DNA from: Lysobacterales bacterium
Lineage (GTDB): Bacteria; Pseudomonadota; Gammaproteobacteria; Xanthomonadales; SZUA-5
DNA length: 64,000 nucleotides
Reading direction: 5' to 3'
Assembly: GCA_022844165.1 (NCBI GenBank)
Contig: JALHMH010000002.1
Coordinates: forward strand, 186,001 to 250,000
A program made the translations under genes and the position numbers. Each line of letters begins with the position of its first letter. Position 1 is the first letter of the stretch. The notes under the pieces are model-generated. The model was not told where the DNA came from and did no database searches. It saw only the letters and a program-made list of their open reading frames with translations. Of the stretch, positions 11,610-19,513 are shown piece by piece.

Positions 11610-12254
11610 TCAACCCGGCCCATCCGAACGCGGCGCAGCACGCGACATCAGCGCCAGCGGATGACCGTCGAGGTCTTTGAAAAACGCCATCCACTCTTCG
11701 ATGCCATCGGCATGTTTATGGATCATGTGCGGCGCGCTTGCGAACTCGACACCGCGAGATTGCAGAACTCGGTGGGCGGAGTGAATGTCCGGAACCGCGA
11801 AGTACAGGATCGAATGCGCTTCGCCGCCATCGCCCTCTGACAGAAAAAGACGCACACCGTTGCAATCGAAAAATGCCAGTTTGCCGAACGAAAAAAGATG
11901 CGGCAATCCCAGCACATCCCCATACCAGCGCCGCGCTGCCGCGGCATCTTTCACCGTTCGGGCAATCTGCCCGATGGCGCCGAGTTTGAGATCCATTTCG
12001 ATACTCTCCTTGACCGGGCCGAGTGCGCTGGCTCTCGCAACGCCAGTCCATTGCCTGAGTTCCATCCGGCTTTTCAGGCCGAGTTTATGCAGCGCATTGC
12101 CCACGTGATACTTCACCGCATCGATACCCACACCCTGTCTGCTTGCGATCTGTGGGTTGCTCAATCCATGCCGCACTGCTTCGACGACCTTCCATTCGGA
12201 CGGCGTCAACTGATCCTGAAACGGTGGTCGCCCTCGCAAGTGTGTGCGTTTCAT
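11610..12254 (-). CDS. LuxR-type HTH fused to a VOC (glyoxalase-fold) domain
   Basis: The 214-residue protein has two parts. Residues about 13-70 (LTPSEWKVVEAVRHGLSNPQ, then VGIDAVKYHVGNALHKLGL) form a LuxR/GerE-type helix-turn-helix. Residues about 93-205 (GQIARTVKDAAAARRWYGDV onward, ending DLDGHPLALMS) look like a vicinal-oxygen-chelate domain as in glyoxalase/bleomycin-resistance proteins. The VOC part could be a ligand sensor for the DNA-binding part or keep enzymatic activity. No typical ribosome site precedes the start. It is divergent from kdsB with a repeat in between. Each domain call is confident; the combined function is unknown. Confidence 0.8.
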   Translation of the reverse strand: MKRTHLRGRPPFQDQLTPSEWKVVEAVRHGLSNPQIASRQGVGIDAVKYHVGNALHKLGLKSRMELRQWTGVARASALGPVKESIEMDLKLGAIGQIARTVKDAAAARRWYGDVLGLPHLFSFGKLAFFDCNGVRLFLSEGDGGEAHSILYFAVPDIHSAHRVLQSRGVEFASAPHMIHKHADGIEEWMAFFKDLDGHPLALMSRAAPRSDGPG

Positions 12255-12268
12255 AGGCAGACATTAAC

Positions 12269-12396
12269 GATGCTTCGCCTCAGACCGACGAGTATTGCTG
12301 GCTTCGTTCGACAGCGTACTCGCCACAACCCCGCGCTTCGCATTTCCGGCCCGGCGGCAAAGCCGCCGGTCGTTCGGATCGGCATACGCCTATCGG
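12269..12396 (+). repeat. Dispersed intergenic repeat, copy A
   Basis: About 128 bp here aligns by eye with 43824-43949. Shared blocks include TGGCTTCG, CAGCGT, CACAACC, CGCGCTT and GCATTTCCGGCCC, followed by a hairpin and GTTCG...TCGGCA. Here the hairpin is CCGGCGGC / AAA / GCCGCCGG (12351-12369). Both copies lie between divergently transcribed genes and in the same orientation. There is no open reading frame common to both. Confidence 0.7.
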
Positions 12397-12417
12397 CGTG
12401 TAAGCGCCGGTCCTCGC

Positions 12418-12435
12418 CCCCCTTGCTAAAGGGGG
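12418..12435. other. GC-rich hairpin next to repeat copy A
   Basis: CCCCCTT, loop GCTA, AAGGGGG form a perfect 7-bp stem 20 bases past the end of repeat copy A. It may be part of the same element, but I see no equivalent beside copy B. Confidence 0.4.
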
Positions 12436-12780
12436 CTTCAACAACCCAAGCCGCTTCATAGAAAAATTGACTCATTTGTCAAGATCAGTCTCCGTCAAGA
12501 ACATTAGCCCAACTCACGGCGATTTTCCCTACCCGGTCCGGCGCCGGGCAGGCAACGCATACCCATGCCATCACCCAAGGTGTTGAGCGCTTCCCAGGCG
12601 GTTGCGTCATACTCGCCGCTGCACCCGTCACAGGCACTGGCCGATCGCCGTTGGCGAAGCGCCCATGCCCAACTCGCTGAGCCGGGGCGCGCGGAGAACC
12701 ATGCGCTGGTGTCCGTCGCTTGCAAAGTGGGCGTTGGAAAGCCAGTGTCTCGGAAAATTTCTTATGGCCAACCCGCAAGA

Positions 12781-14010
12781 ATGATCACCATCGCAATTCC
12801 CGCGCGCATGAAGGCGACGCGACTGCCCAACAAACCGCTGCTCGACATTATCGGTCGACCGCTGATCGCCCATGTTATTGACTGCGCACGTCGATTCGAA
12901 GCCGCTGAAATCGTCGTCGCTACGGACGATCTGCGAATCGCCGAGGTCGCCGAGCGCGAAGGTGTGGTCGCCATCCTCACGCGCGAGGATCATCCAACCG
13001 GCAGCGACCGGCTCGCCGAAGTGGCAGATCGCCTGGAGTGGCCGGATACGCAGATCGTCGTGAATCTGCAGGGCGATGAGCCGCTGATGCCGCAGAGTTG
13101 TTTGCGCGCCGTCGTCGATGCACTACGGGGGGACGCTGGGGCGGCCGCCGCAACGCTGGCGATGCGGATCGACAACATCGCCGAAGCGCTCGATCCGAAT
13201 GCCGTCAAAGTGGTGAGCGATCACCAAGGCCGCGCGCTGTACTTCTCGCGCGCGCCGATCCCGTGGCCACGAGACGCCTGGCACACAGCGCAGCGCGAGT
13301 TGCCCGCGGGCGCGCCGATGCGTCGCCATCTGGGTTTGTATGCATACCGCGCCGGCACGCTGCGGCGCTTCGCCGCACTGCCACCTGCGCCGCTGGAGAC
13401 GATCGAGTCGCTGGAACAACTGCGCCTGCTGCATCACGGCTACAAGATCGCCGTACGCGATACGCCGGAGGCGATTCCACCCGGTGTCGATACCCCTGAA
13501 GATCTGGCACGCGTGCGCGCCCACTTTATCGGCGAACAACAGCAGCAAGTCCAACACCGCTGGTTGTTCATGTGTCTGGGCAACATCTGCCGCTCGCCGC
13601 TGGCCGCCGCCTATGCGCGCAAATGCGCAGCCGAGCACGGACTGCGCGTACACATCGAGTCGGCCGGAACCTTGAGCTCGCACGCTGGCGAGCGCGCCGA
13701 TGGCGGCGCGCGCGAGTTGGCGGCCATCGAAGGCGTCGATGTCTCCCAGCACCGCGCCCGGCAAGTTAAAGTCGAAGACTTCGAGCGCTTCGATCAGATT
13801 CTCGCGATGGATGAGCGCAACCTGGCCGACCTGAGCAAGCTCTGCCCACCGCAATACCTGCACAAAGTGCGACTGCTGCTCGACTATGCCCCACATATTG
13901 GTCGCCGCACTGTGCCTGATCCGTACGGTCAGACCCTGAGTGGTTTCCAGAGGTCCTACGAGTTGATTGTCGCTGGCGTTGATGGACTGGTAATGTCGGC
14001 AATGAAATAG
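12781..14010 (+). CDS. kdsB: CMP-KDO synthetase fused to low-molecular-weight protein tyrosine phosphatase
   Basis: The 409-residue protein joins two enzymes in one frame. Residues 1-250 are KdsB, which activates Kdo with CTP for lipid A-core synthesis; see PARMKATRLPNKPL, HPTGSDRLAE and NLQGDEP. Residues about 260-409 are an LMW-PTP: the P-loop CLGNICRSP places nucleophile C265 and R271 in a CX5R motif, and D380 in DPYG is the general acid. The linker is short and glutamine-rich (GEQQQQVQ). I chose the ATG at 12781 because the protein then begins MITIAIPARMK like KdsB. Separate genes for the two are usual; LMW-PTPs often control exopolysaccharide export through tyrosine-kinase partners, none of which is seen here. 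Confidence 0.92.
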   Translation: MITIAIPARMKATRLPNKPLLDIIGRPLIAHVIDCARRFEAAEIVVATDDLRIAEVAEREGVVAILTREDHPTGSDRLAEVADRLEWPDTQIVVNLQGDEPLMPQSCLRAVVDALRGDAGAAAATLAMRIDNIAEALDPNAVKVVSDHQGRALYFSRAPIPWPRDAWHTAQRELPAGAPMRRHLGLYAYRAGTLRRFAALPPAPLETIESLEQLRLLHHGYKIAVRDTPEAIPPGVDTPEDLARVRAHFIGEQQQQVQHRWLFMCLGNICRSPLAAAYARKCAAEHGLRVHIESAGTLSSHAGERADGGARELAAIEGVDVSQHRARQVKVEDFERFDQILAMDERNLADLSKLCPPQYLHKVRLLLDYAPHIGRRTVPDPYGQTLSGFQRSYELIVAGVDGLVMSAMK

Positions 14011-14170
14011 GCGAAGGCTTGACCGTCAACTTTTCGGCCCAGGTGTGCCCGAAAACGATGGATCGAGACCTGGCTTGTTCAACCCGCGGCGGCGGCCTGA
14101 CACGGCGTTGGGCGTCGGAAGCCGGGATCGGCGGGTGCCAGGATTTTTGCATGATTGGACAGGATGACAA

Positions 14171-14575
14171 ATGGGCAGCACTATCTGGCTTCTTTCAGAG
14201 AGCAAGTTGGAGGAAGGCGACTCGTGGGACCATTCTGCGATGTACGAAACACTGGATCAGCTTGATCAGCTATGCGCGTCGCTCGGCGTGCCTTCCATTT
14301 CATCGTTCGTGGGCATTCCCGACAAGGATGGAAATCTGACGTGGAAGGCAGTTCGAAAAAAGACGCGTTGGTTTGATGCGAGTGCGGCGGTCCAGACGTT
14401 CGAAACGCTACGCTCGCACATCTTCAAGAATCCCGAAGCGGTTTCAGTCCCGAGGAAGAATTTTGGGAACACCAATTTCAGAGAACTCCTACTTGAGGAA
14501 CTCGAAGATTGTCTGAATAAAGTGACTAAGTTTGCGGAAGAAGGCGATCCGTTTCATGTAAGTTTTGTCTCATAA
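14171..14575 (+). CDS. Uncharacterised 134-aa protein
   Basis: I do not recognise a named family. The soluble, acidic protein begins MGSTIWLLSESKLEEGDSWD and has no signal peptide or membrane segment. A WDHS-like start, a conserved-looking SLGVPSISSFVG, a TRWFDAS segment and a helical end (RELLLEELEDCLNKV) suggest a compact cytosolic fold. An AGGA lies about 8 bases before the ATG. Base composition is visibly less GC-rich than kdsB or dusA. It stands alone between kdsB (160 bp upstream) and dusA (156 bp downstream). Confidence 0.7.
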   Translation: MGSTIWLLSESKLEEGDSWDHSAMYETLDQLDQLCASLGVPSISSFVGIPDKDGNLTWKAVRKKTRWFDASAAVQTFETLRSHIFKNPEAVSVPRKNFGNTNFRELLLEELEDCLNKVTKFAEEGDPFHVSFVS

Positions 14576-14731
14576 CTTTTCTATCCTCGCGTCCGCACGA
14601 CCGCTCTCCATGCGGCCCCCGCTTCGCAACCCACGCCATTGCACCACCCTCCGAAATAGTGCGCTGGCGGGCAATCCAGGGTGGGAATGCACACGGAAAC
14701 CCGGAAGAGCAGGGCAACGGAAAGTCTGGAA

Positions 14732-15730
14732 ATGCCTGAAGAATCAACCACAACCGCGCCAAATCAACCTTGGCGTCTTTGCGTGGCCCCCATGATGGAG
14801 TGGACGGATCGGCACTGCCGTTATTTCCATCGGCTGCTGGCGCCGCGGGCGCGGTTGTATAGCGAGATGGTGGTGGCGCAGGCGGCAATTTTTGGGGATC
14901 GACGGCGGCTGCTGGGATTCGATACGGCCGAACACCCGGTCGCGCTGCAGTTGGGCGGATCGGATCCGGCGCTGCTGGCTCAGGCGGCGCGCATTGGCGC
15001 GGAGTTTGGGTACGACGAGATCAATTTGAATTGCGGTTGCCCAAGCGATCGTGTGCAAGCGGGGCGCTTTGGCGCATGCCTGATGACCGAGCCGATGCTG
15101 GTGGCGGATTGCGTGGCGGCGATGCGCGCGGTGGTGGCGCTGCCGGTGACGGTCAAATGTCGGCTCGGCGTGGATGATTTCGATGACGAGCCGTTTTTTC
15201 GCGCATTCGTCGACACCGTTGCAAGCGCTGGCTGCAAAGTGTTTGTCGTGCACGCACGCAAGGCCTGGCTAAAGGGGCTGTCGCCCAAGGAGAACCGGGA
15301 AATTCCGCCGCTCGATTACGCCCGGGTCTTTGCGCTGAAGCGCGATCGACCCGAGCTGACGGTGGTCTTGAATGGTGGGCTGATGGATCAGGCGGCGATT
15401 GACGCGGTGTTGGCGCAGGTCGATGGGGTAATGCTCGGGCGGCTTGCCTATCACGATCCGTACGCACTGGCGCGAATCCATGGCGAGTTGTTCGACACTC
15501 CGGTGCCGTCCCGTGAGGCCGTGCTGGCCGCGTTGCGGCCGTACATTGATGCGCACCTTGGCGGTGGCGGCGAACTCAAACACATCGCGCGGCATATTCT
15601 GGGTTTGTACCAAGGTCAGCCTGGCGCCCGACAGTTTCGCCGCGAGTTGTCGAGCGCGCGGCCGGGTAGCGGTTTGCGTGGCTGGGATCGAGCGCTCGCC
15701 GCGGTCGAGCACTGGCGGGCGGCGGCATGA
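14732..15730 (+). CDS. dusA: tRNA-dihydrouridine(20/20a) synthase
   Basis: DusA is an FMN enzyme that reduces U20/U20a in the tRNA D-loop using NADPH. I chose the ATG at 14732 (332 residues), with GGAAAG about 8 bases upstream; an ATG at 14681 would add 17 residues. The sequence [16 protein letters not shown], the catalytic-cysteine region [18 protein letters not shown] and the motif [20 protein letters not shown] are typical of DusA rather than DusB or DusC. Its stop overlaps the dtd start by 4 bases. Confidence 0.94.
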   Translation: MPEESTTTAPNQPWRLCVAPMMEWTDRHCRYFHRLLAPRARLYSEMVVAQAAIFGDRRRLLGFDTAEHPVALQLGGSDPALLAQAARIGAEFGYDEINLNCGCPSDRVQAGRFGACLMTEPMLVADCVAAMRAVVALPVTVKCRLGVDDFDDEPFFRAFVDTVASAGCKVFVVHARKAWLKGLSPKENREIPPLDYARVFALKRDRPELTVVLNGGLMDQAAIDAVLAQVDGVMLGRLAYHDPYALARIHGELFDTPVPSREAVLAALRPYIDAHLGGGGELKHIARHILGLYQGQPGARQFRRELSSARPGSGLRGWDRALAAVEHWRAAA

Positions 15731-16164
15731 TTGGGCTGATCCAGCGTGTCAGTCGCGCCGATGTGGTGGTCGAAGGCGAGACGATTGGGGCCGTCAATCG
15801 CGGTGTTCTGGCGCTGATCGCAGTGGAGCGCGGCGACACGCCGGCGCTGGCGGAACGTCTGGTCGAACGGATCTTGAGCTACCGGATCTTCGAGGACGAG
15901 GCGGGCAAGATGAATCGCTCGCTGCTCGACATCGGCGGCGAACTGCTGATGGTCTCGCAATTCACCCTGGCGGCCGATACCAACAGCGGCACGCGCGCCA
16001 GTTTCACCCCCGCCGCGCCACCCGAATTGGGGCGCGCGTTGTTCGATCACGCCGTCATGGCGGCCGGGCGTCGTGTGCCCGTGGCCACCGGGCGTTTTGG
16101 CGCGCATATGCAGGTGTCGCTATGCAATGACGGGCCGGTCACGTTTTGGTTGACAGCGCGATAG
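15727..16164 (+). CDS. dtd: D-aminoacyl-tRNA deacylase
   Basis: Dtd hydrolyses D-aminoacyl-tRNAs and mischarged Gly-tRNA-Ala as a quality-control step. The 145-residue protein starts [15 protein letters not shown] and has the active-site motif SQFTLAAD, the [11 protein letters not shown] segment and the Gly-cisPro loop in NDGPVTF. Length is standard. Its start lies inside the dusA stop (ATGA), so the two tRNA enzymes are co-translated. Confidence 0.96.
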   Translation: MIGLIQRVSRADVVVEGETIGAVNRGVLALIAVERGDTPALAERLVERILSYRIFEDEAGKMNRSLLDIGGELLMVSQFTLAADTNSGTRASFTPAAPPELGRALFDHAVMAAGRRVPVATGRFGAHMQVSLCNDGPVTFWLTAR

Positions 16165-16323
16165 TGTCATTTCGATTCTCTTGTCGGCGCCGCTGCTACG
16201 AATTAGGCCTTTCCTGGCGACTTCGTGAAATATCCCGGTGAACGCAGCAATCTATGGCGCACGCGCAGCAACGCGCGTTATCTTTCGCCCTCGCATCACA
16301 CACCGTCGGGGGAGATCCGCGCA

Positions 16324-18315
16324 ATGAGCTATTTCATCACTGGTGCAACGGGCTTCATCGGCCGTTTCCTGATCAGCAATCTGCTGAGGCGCAAGGGCAC
16401 GATTTATGTGCTGGTGCGGCGCGGATCCAAGGAGAAGTTCGAAGCGCTCAAAGATCGCTACCCGGAAGCCGGCGATCGACTGCAGGCAGTCACCGGCGAT
16501 TTGACCAAACCGTTGCTCGGTTTGAACGCCGAGGCGCAGGCTGCGCTCAAGGGCAAGATCAAGCATCTATTCCATCTGGCAGCGGTTTACGATCTGGCGG
16601 CGAGCGCTGAATCGCAGCAAGCGGCGAACATTGATGGCACCCGCAACGCAGTGCAGCTGGGCGAAGCCCTCCGTGTGGGGTGTTTCCACCATGTCAGCTC
16701 GATCGCAGCGGCCGGCCTTTACGGCGGCGTGTTCCGCGAAGATATGTTTGACGAAGCTGAAGGCCTGGATCACCCGTATTTCCGCACCAAGCACGATTCC
16801 GAAGGCATCGTGCGCAAAGAATGCAAGCGTCCCTGGCGCGTCTATCGCCCGGCGATTGTGGTGGGTCATTCCAAAACCGGCGAGATCGACAAGATCGACG
16901 GACCGTACTACTTCTTCACGCTGCTGAAAAAATTGCGCGAGACCCTGCCGCCGTGGATGCCGGTGCTGGGTTTCGAGGGCGGGCGCATCAACATCGTCCC
17001 GGTCGACTTTATCTGCGATGCGATGGATCACATTGCGCACGAGAAGGGATTGGATGGCCAGTGCTTCCACCTGACCGACCCGGCGCCGCGGCGTGTCGGT
17101 GAGGTGCTGAATCTGTTCGCAAATGCCGGGCACGCGCCAGAAATGACGATGCGTATCGACGCGCGCATGTTCCAGATCATTCCGAGTTCGATCCGCAACA
17201 TGGTCGGCGCACTGCCACCCGTACGGCGCATTACGCAGCATTTGTTCAAGTCATTGAACATTCCGCCCGACATGATGAAGTTCTTCAACTACCCGACGCG
17301 GTTCGATTGCCGCGAAACCGAGCGGGTGTTGCGCGGAACGGGCATCAAAGTGCCGGATCTCGCTGGCTACGCATGGCGACTTTGGGACTACTGGGAACGC
17401 CATCTTGATCCGGATCTATTTATCGATCGCACCCTGTCGAGCAAGGTCAAAGGCAGAGTGGTGCTGATCACCGGCGGTTCGAGTGGCATTGGTTTGGCCA
17501 GCGCACACAAACTCGCGGCCGCAGGCGCCAAAACGCTGATCTGTGCGCGTGGCGTGGAGGACCTGGAAAAAGCCAAAGCCGAGATCGAAGCCGCAACACC
17601 GGGCGCCGAGGTATTCGTCTATCAAGCCGATTTGGCAGACCTCGCCTCGGCGGATGCGCTGGTTGCCAAAGTGCTCGCTGAGCACGGACACGTCGACATT
17701 CTGGTGAACAATGCCGGCCGTTCGATTCGTCGTTCGATCGCGCTGTCCTACGATCGGTTCCACGACTTCGAGCGCACCATGCAGCTCAACTACTTCGGCT
17801 CGCTGCGCTTGATCATGGGTTTCTTGCCGAGCATGAGCGAGCGTAAGAAAGGCCACATCATCAATATCAGCTCGATCGGCGTACTCTCCAATGCGCCGCG
17901 CTTCTCGGCGTATGTCGCGAGCAAAGCCGCACTCGACGCGTTCAGCCGCTGCGCCGCGAGCGAGTTCTCGGATCGCAATATCCACTTTACGATCATCAAT
18001 ATGCCGCTGGTGCGCACGCCGATGATCGGGCCGACGAAGATGTACGACAACGTGCCGACATTGACGCCGGAAGACGCGGCCGACCTGATCGTGCGCGCGG
18101 TCATCGAGCGCCCGCAACGCATCGCCACACGCGTTGGCATCTTCGCGGAAATCTTGCACCTGCTGGCGCCGAAGGTTTATCAGGTGGTGCTCAACACCGC
18201 GTTCCAGCTATTCCCGGATTCCGCGGCTGCGAAGGGCGTCAAGCCTGGTCAGGAAGCGCCGCCGTCCAGCGAACAGGTGGCATTCGCTTCGATGATGCGC
18301 GGGATTCACTGGTAG
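16324..18315 (+). CDS. Fatty acyl-CoA reductase, two-SDR-domain (Marinobacter type)
   Basis: The 663-residue protein has two short-chain dehydrogenase domains. The N-terminal extended SDR begins MSYFITGATGFIGRFL with a YFRTK catalytic motif near residue 155. The C-terminal classical SDR has TGGSSGIGLA near residue 385 and YVASK near 540. From memory, the order, length and segments such as NNAGRSIRRSIALSYDRFHD closely match the Marinobacter alcohol-forming acyl-CoA reductase of about 660 aa. It would reduce fatty acyl-CoA to the aldehyde and alcohol, a precursor of wax esters. I chose the ATG at 16324 (frame opens at 16225). A phasin and a lipase lie just downstream. No wax ester synthase is in the window. 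Confidence 0.88.
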   Translation: MSYFITGATGFIGRFLISNLLRRKGTIYVLVRRGSKEKFEALKDRYPEAGDRLQAVTGDLTKPLLGLNAEAQAALKGKIKHLFHLAAVYDLAASAESQQAANIDGTRNAVQLGEALRVGCFHHVSSIAAAGLYGGVFREDMFDEAEGLDHPYFRTKHDSEGIVRKECKRPWRVYRPAIVVGHSKTGEIDKIDGPYYFFTLLKKLRETLPPWMPVLGFEGGRINIVPVDFICDAMDHIAHEKGLDGQCFHLTDPAPRRVGEVLNLFANAGHAPEMTMRIDARMFQIIPSSIRNMVGALPPVRRITQHLFKSLNIPPDMMKFFNYPTRFDCRETERVLRGTGIKVPDLAGYAWRLWDYWERHLDPDLFIDRTLSSKVKGRVVLITGGSSGIGLASAHKLAAAGAKTLICARGVEDLEKAKAEIEAATPGAEVFVYQADLADLASADALVAKVLAEHGHVDILVNNAGRSIRRSIALSYDRFHDFERTMQLNYFGSLRLIMGFLPSMSERKKGHIINISSIGVLSNAPRFSAYVASKAALDAFSRCAASEFSDRNIHFTIINMPLVRTPMIGPTKMYDNVPTLTPEDAADLIVRAVIERPQRIATRVGIFAEILHLLAPKVYQVVLNTAFQLFPDSAAAKGVKPGQEAPPSSEQVAFASMMRGIHW

Positions 18316-18331
18316 CTGTATTGAGGCTGCC

Positions 18332-18354
18332 GGGCGGTCGTGAATCGACCGCCC
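18332..18354 (+). terminator. Hairpin after the acyl-CoA reductase gene
   Basis: GGGCGGTCG, loop TGAAT, CGACCGCCC form a perfect 9-bp stem 16 bases past the stop. The T-run is poor, but the position suits a terminator. Confidence 0.55.
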
Positions 18355-18400
18355 ACGCGCTTCGGTCGGCTTGGTTTTCATCTAGCAAGAAGGGTTACCA

Positions 18401-18550
18401 ATGCGACCGGCGCTCTTGTTCTCGCGGATCGGATTGGTCTATTCCTTTTGCATGCTTGCGGTGAGTTTGTATTTCTCCTATTCGTGGAACGAGCAAGGCA
18501 TTGATCTGGCGCACGAGCGGCTTTGGTGCACGCACACTGGCCTTGCTTAG
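18401..18550 (+). CDS. Possible small membrane protein (49 aa)
   Basis: An ATG preceded by AAGAAGGGTTACCA opens a 49-codon frame. Residues 4-27 (ALLFSRIGLVYSFCMLAVSL, then YFSY) would form one membrane helix, followed by a short charged tail ending at TAG. I know no homologue. The ribosome site and hydrophobic core argue for a gene; the short length argues for caution. It sits between the acyl-CoA reductase terminator and the convergent phasin gene. Confidence 0.4.
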   Translation: MRPALLFSRIGLVYSFCMLAVSLYFSYSWNEQGIDLAHERLWCTHTGLA

Positions 18551-18579
18551 GTCGCAATGCTCAAGTCTTAGAAAGGAGG

Positions 18580-18641
18580 TGCCCGCCAGCCGACCGGTCG
18601 GGGAGGACGATCGGTTTTGGGAGGAGCTTGGCTGGCGGGCA
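18580..18641. repeat. 62-bp inverted-repeat element with 12-bp arms
   Basis: TGCCCGCCAGCC (18580-18591) is perfectly complementary to GGCTGGCGGGCA (18630-18641). The 38-bp interior begins with the palindrome CCGACCGGTCGG (18590-18601, overlapping the left arm by 2 bases). It lies between the 49-aa frame and the phasin gene. It may be a terminator or a structured element; function unknown. Confidence 0.5.
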
Positions 18642-18667
18642 TTGAAACGAAGCGCCGTCCTTGGCGC

Positions 18668-18692
18668 GATCGGCGGCTTTGCGCCGCCGATC
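18668..18692 (-). terminator. Hairpin downstream of the phasin gene
   Basis: GATCGGCGGC, a 5-nt loop and GCCGCCGATC form a perfect 10-bp stem 36 bases beyond the phasin stop on its strand. No T-run follows. It is a plausible terminator. Confidence 0.5.
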
Positions 18693-18727
18693 AGGAGGCG
18701 CATGCGCCCCCGCAATTCTTCTAGAAC

Positions 18728-19369
18728 TTACTCAGCGGCCGGGGTCGCCACAACCGCGGGTGTCGCGGGTTTGGCTTTCTTGGCGACCGGCTTCTTTGCG
18801 GCAACTGGCCTGGCGGCCGGCTTCGGCTCAACTTTGGCGGCTGTCGGCTTCGCAGCTGCAGGTTTGGCAGCGACCTTGACGGCTGGCTTGGCAGCGGGCT
18901 TGGCAACGGCGGCTTTTGCGGGTGCCTTGCGCGTGCTGGCATCCAGCGAACGCACGGCCTTGCTCAACTCGTCGACGCGTTTGGCCAATTGTTCGATCTC
19001 ATCGCGCCCCGGGATGCCCAGTGTGCCAAGTGCCTTGGACACACGATTTTCGAAAACTTGCTCGAGGCGATCGATGGTGTCGGTGGCGCGTTCGCGCACC
19101 TGGCTCACCGTGTTCTCCACAATGCCGCGCATCTCATCGAGCTTGACGCCCGTCAACTTACGCGTCGCGCGTTCCAAAGCTGTGCCCTCTTTGACGAGCG
19201 TCTCGTACAACTTGCCGCTCTGTTCTTGTGCTTTCGCAAAAGCGCCTAAACCGGCGAGCCAAATCTGCTCTGCCTGTTCCATGATCGCTTTGGCCGTATG
19301 TTTGACCGATTTCTTTTCGGCTTCCGGCGCTGCTTTTGCCTTGGCCTTGGAACCCTTCGACGTCTTCAT
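18728..19369 (-). CDS. Phasin-family protein with Ala/Lys/Pro-rich tail
   Basis: The 213-residue protein starts MKTSKGSKAKAKAAPEAEKK at the ATG at 19369, with AGAGGG upstream. Residues about 20-130 are an amphipathic helical phasin domain (IWLAGLGAFAKAQEQSGKL, then ERATDTIDRLEQVFENRVSK). The tail (about 140-213) is built of AAKPA/PVAAKKP-like repeats, as in PhaF-type phasins whose histone-H1-like tail binds DNA. Phasins coat polyhydroxyalkanoate or neutral-lipid granules and help segregate them. The neighbouring acyl-CoA reductase and patatin gene support a storage-lipid role; no PHA synthase is in the window. Confidence 0.88.
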   Translation of the reverse strand: MKTSKGSKAKAKAAPEAEKKSVKHTAKAIMEQAEQIWLAGLGAFAKAQEQSGKLYETLVKEGTALERATRKLTGVKLDEMRGIVENTVSQVRERATDTIDRLEQVFENRVSKALGTLGIPGRDEIEQLAKRVDELSKAVRSLDASTRKAPAKAAVAKPAAKPAVKVAAKPAAAKPTAAKVEPKPAARPVAAKKPVAKKAKPATPAVVATPAAE

Positions 19370-19513
19370 AAAAACCCTCTGCTGAAAATGCAGCCTCGAC
19401 CCGAGCCGAACTGGAGTGCCGACCCGCAGGATGAGCGCGCATCTTCGTGATGCAGGGTAGAGTGAGCACACTAGCCGCTGGCTTGCGAACTCAGCGGCGA
19501 GGCGCGTTGCGAC

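Larger units (their letters stand above)
12255..12780. other. 526-bp divergent intergenic region
   Basis: The gap separates the leftward LuxR-VOC gene from rightward kdsB. It contains repeat copy A (12269-12396) and a hairpin CCCCCTT / loop GCTA / AAGGGGG at 12418-12435. The remainder up to 12780 has open frames in several registers but none with a credible start or product. Promoters for both flanking genes should lie here. Confidence 0.5.

Noticed and set aside
12504..12725. 73-codon leftward frame in the gap before kdsB
   Set aside because: Cysteine- and tryptophan-containing but with no start signal; overlapping frames in other registers are equally open.
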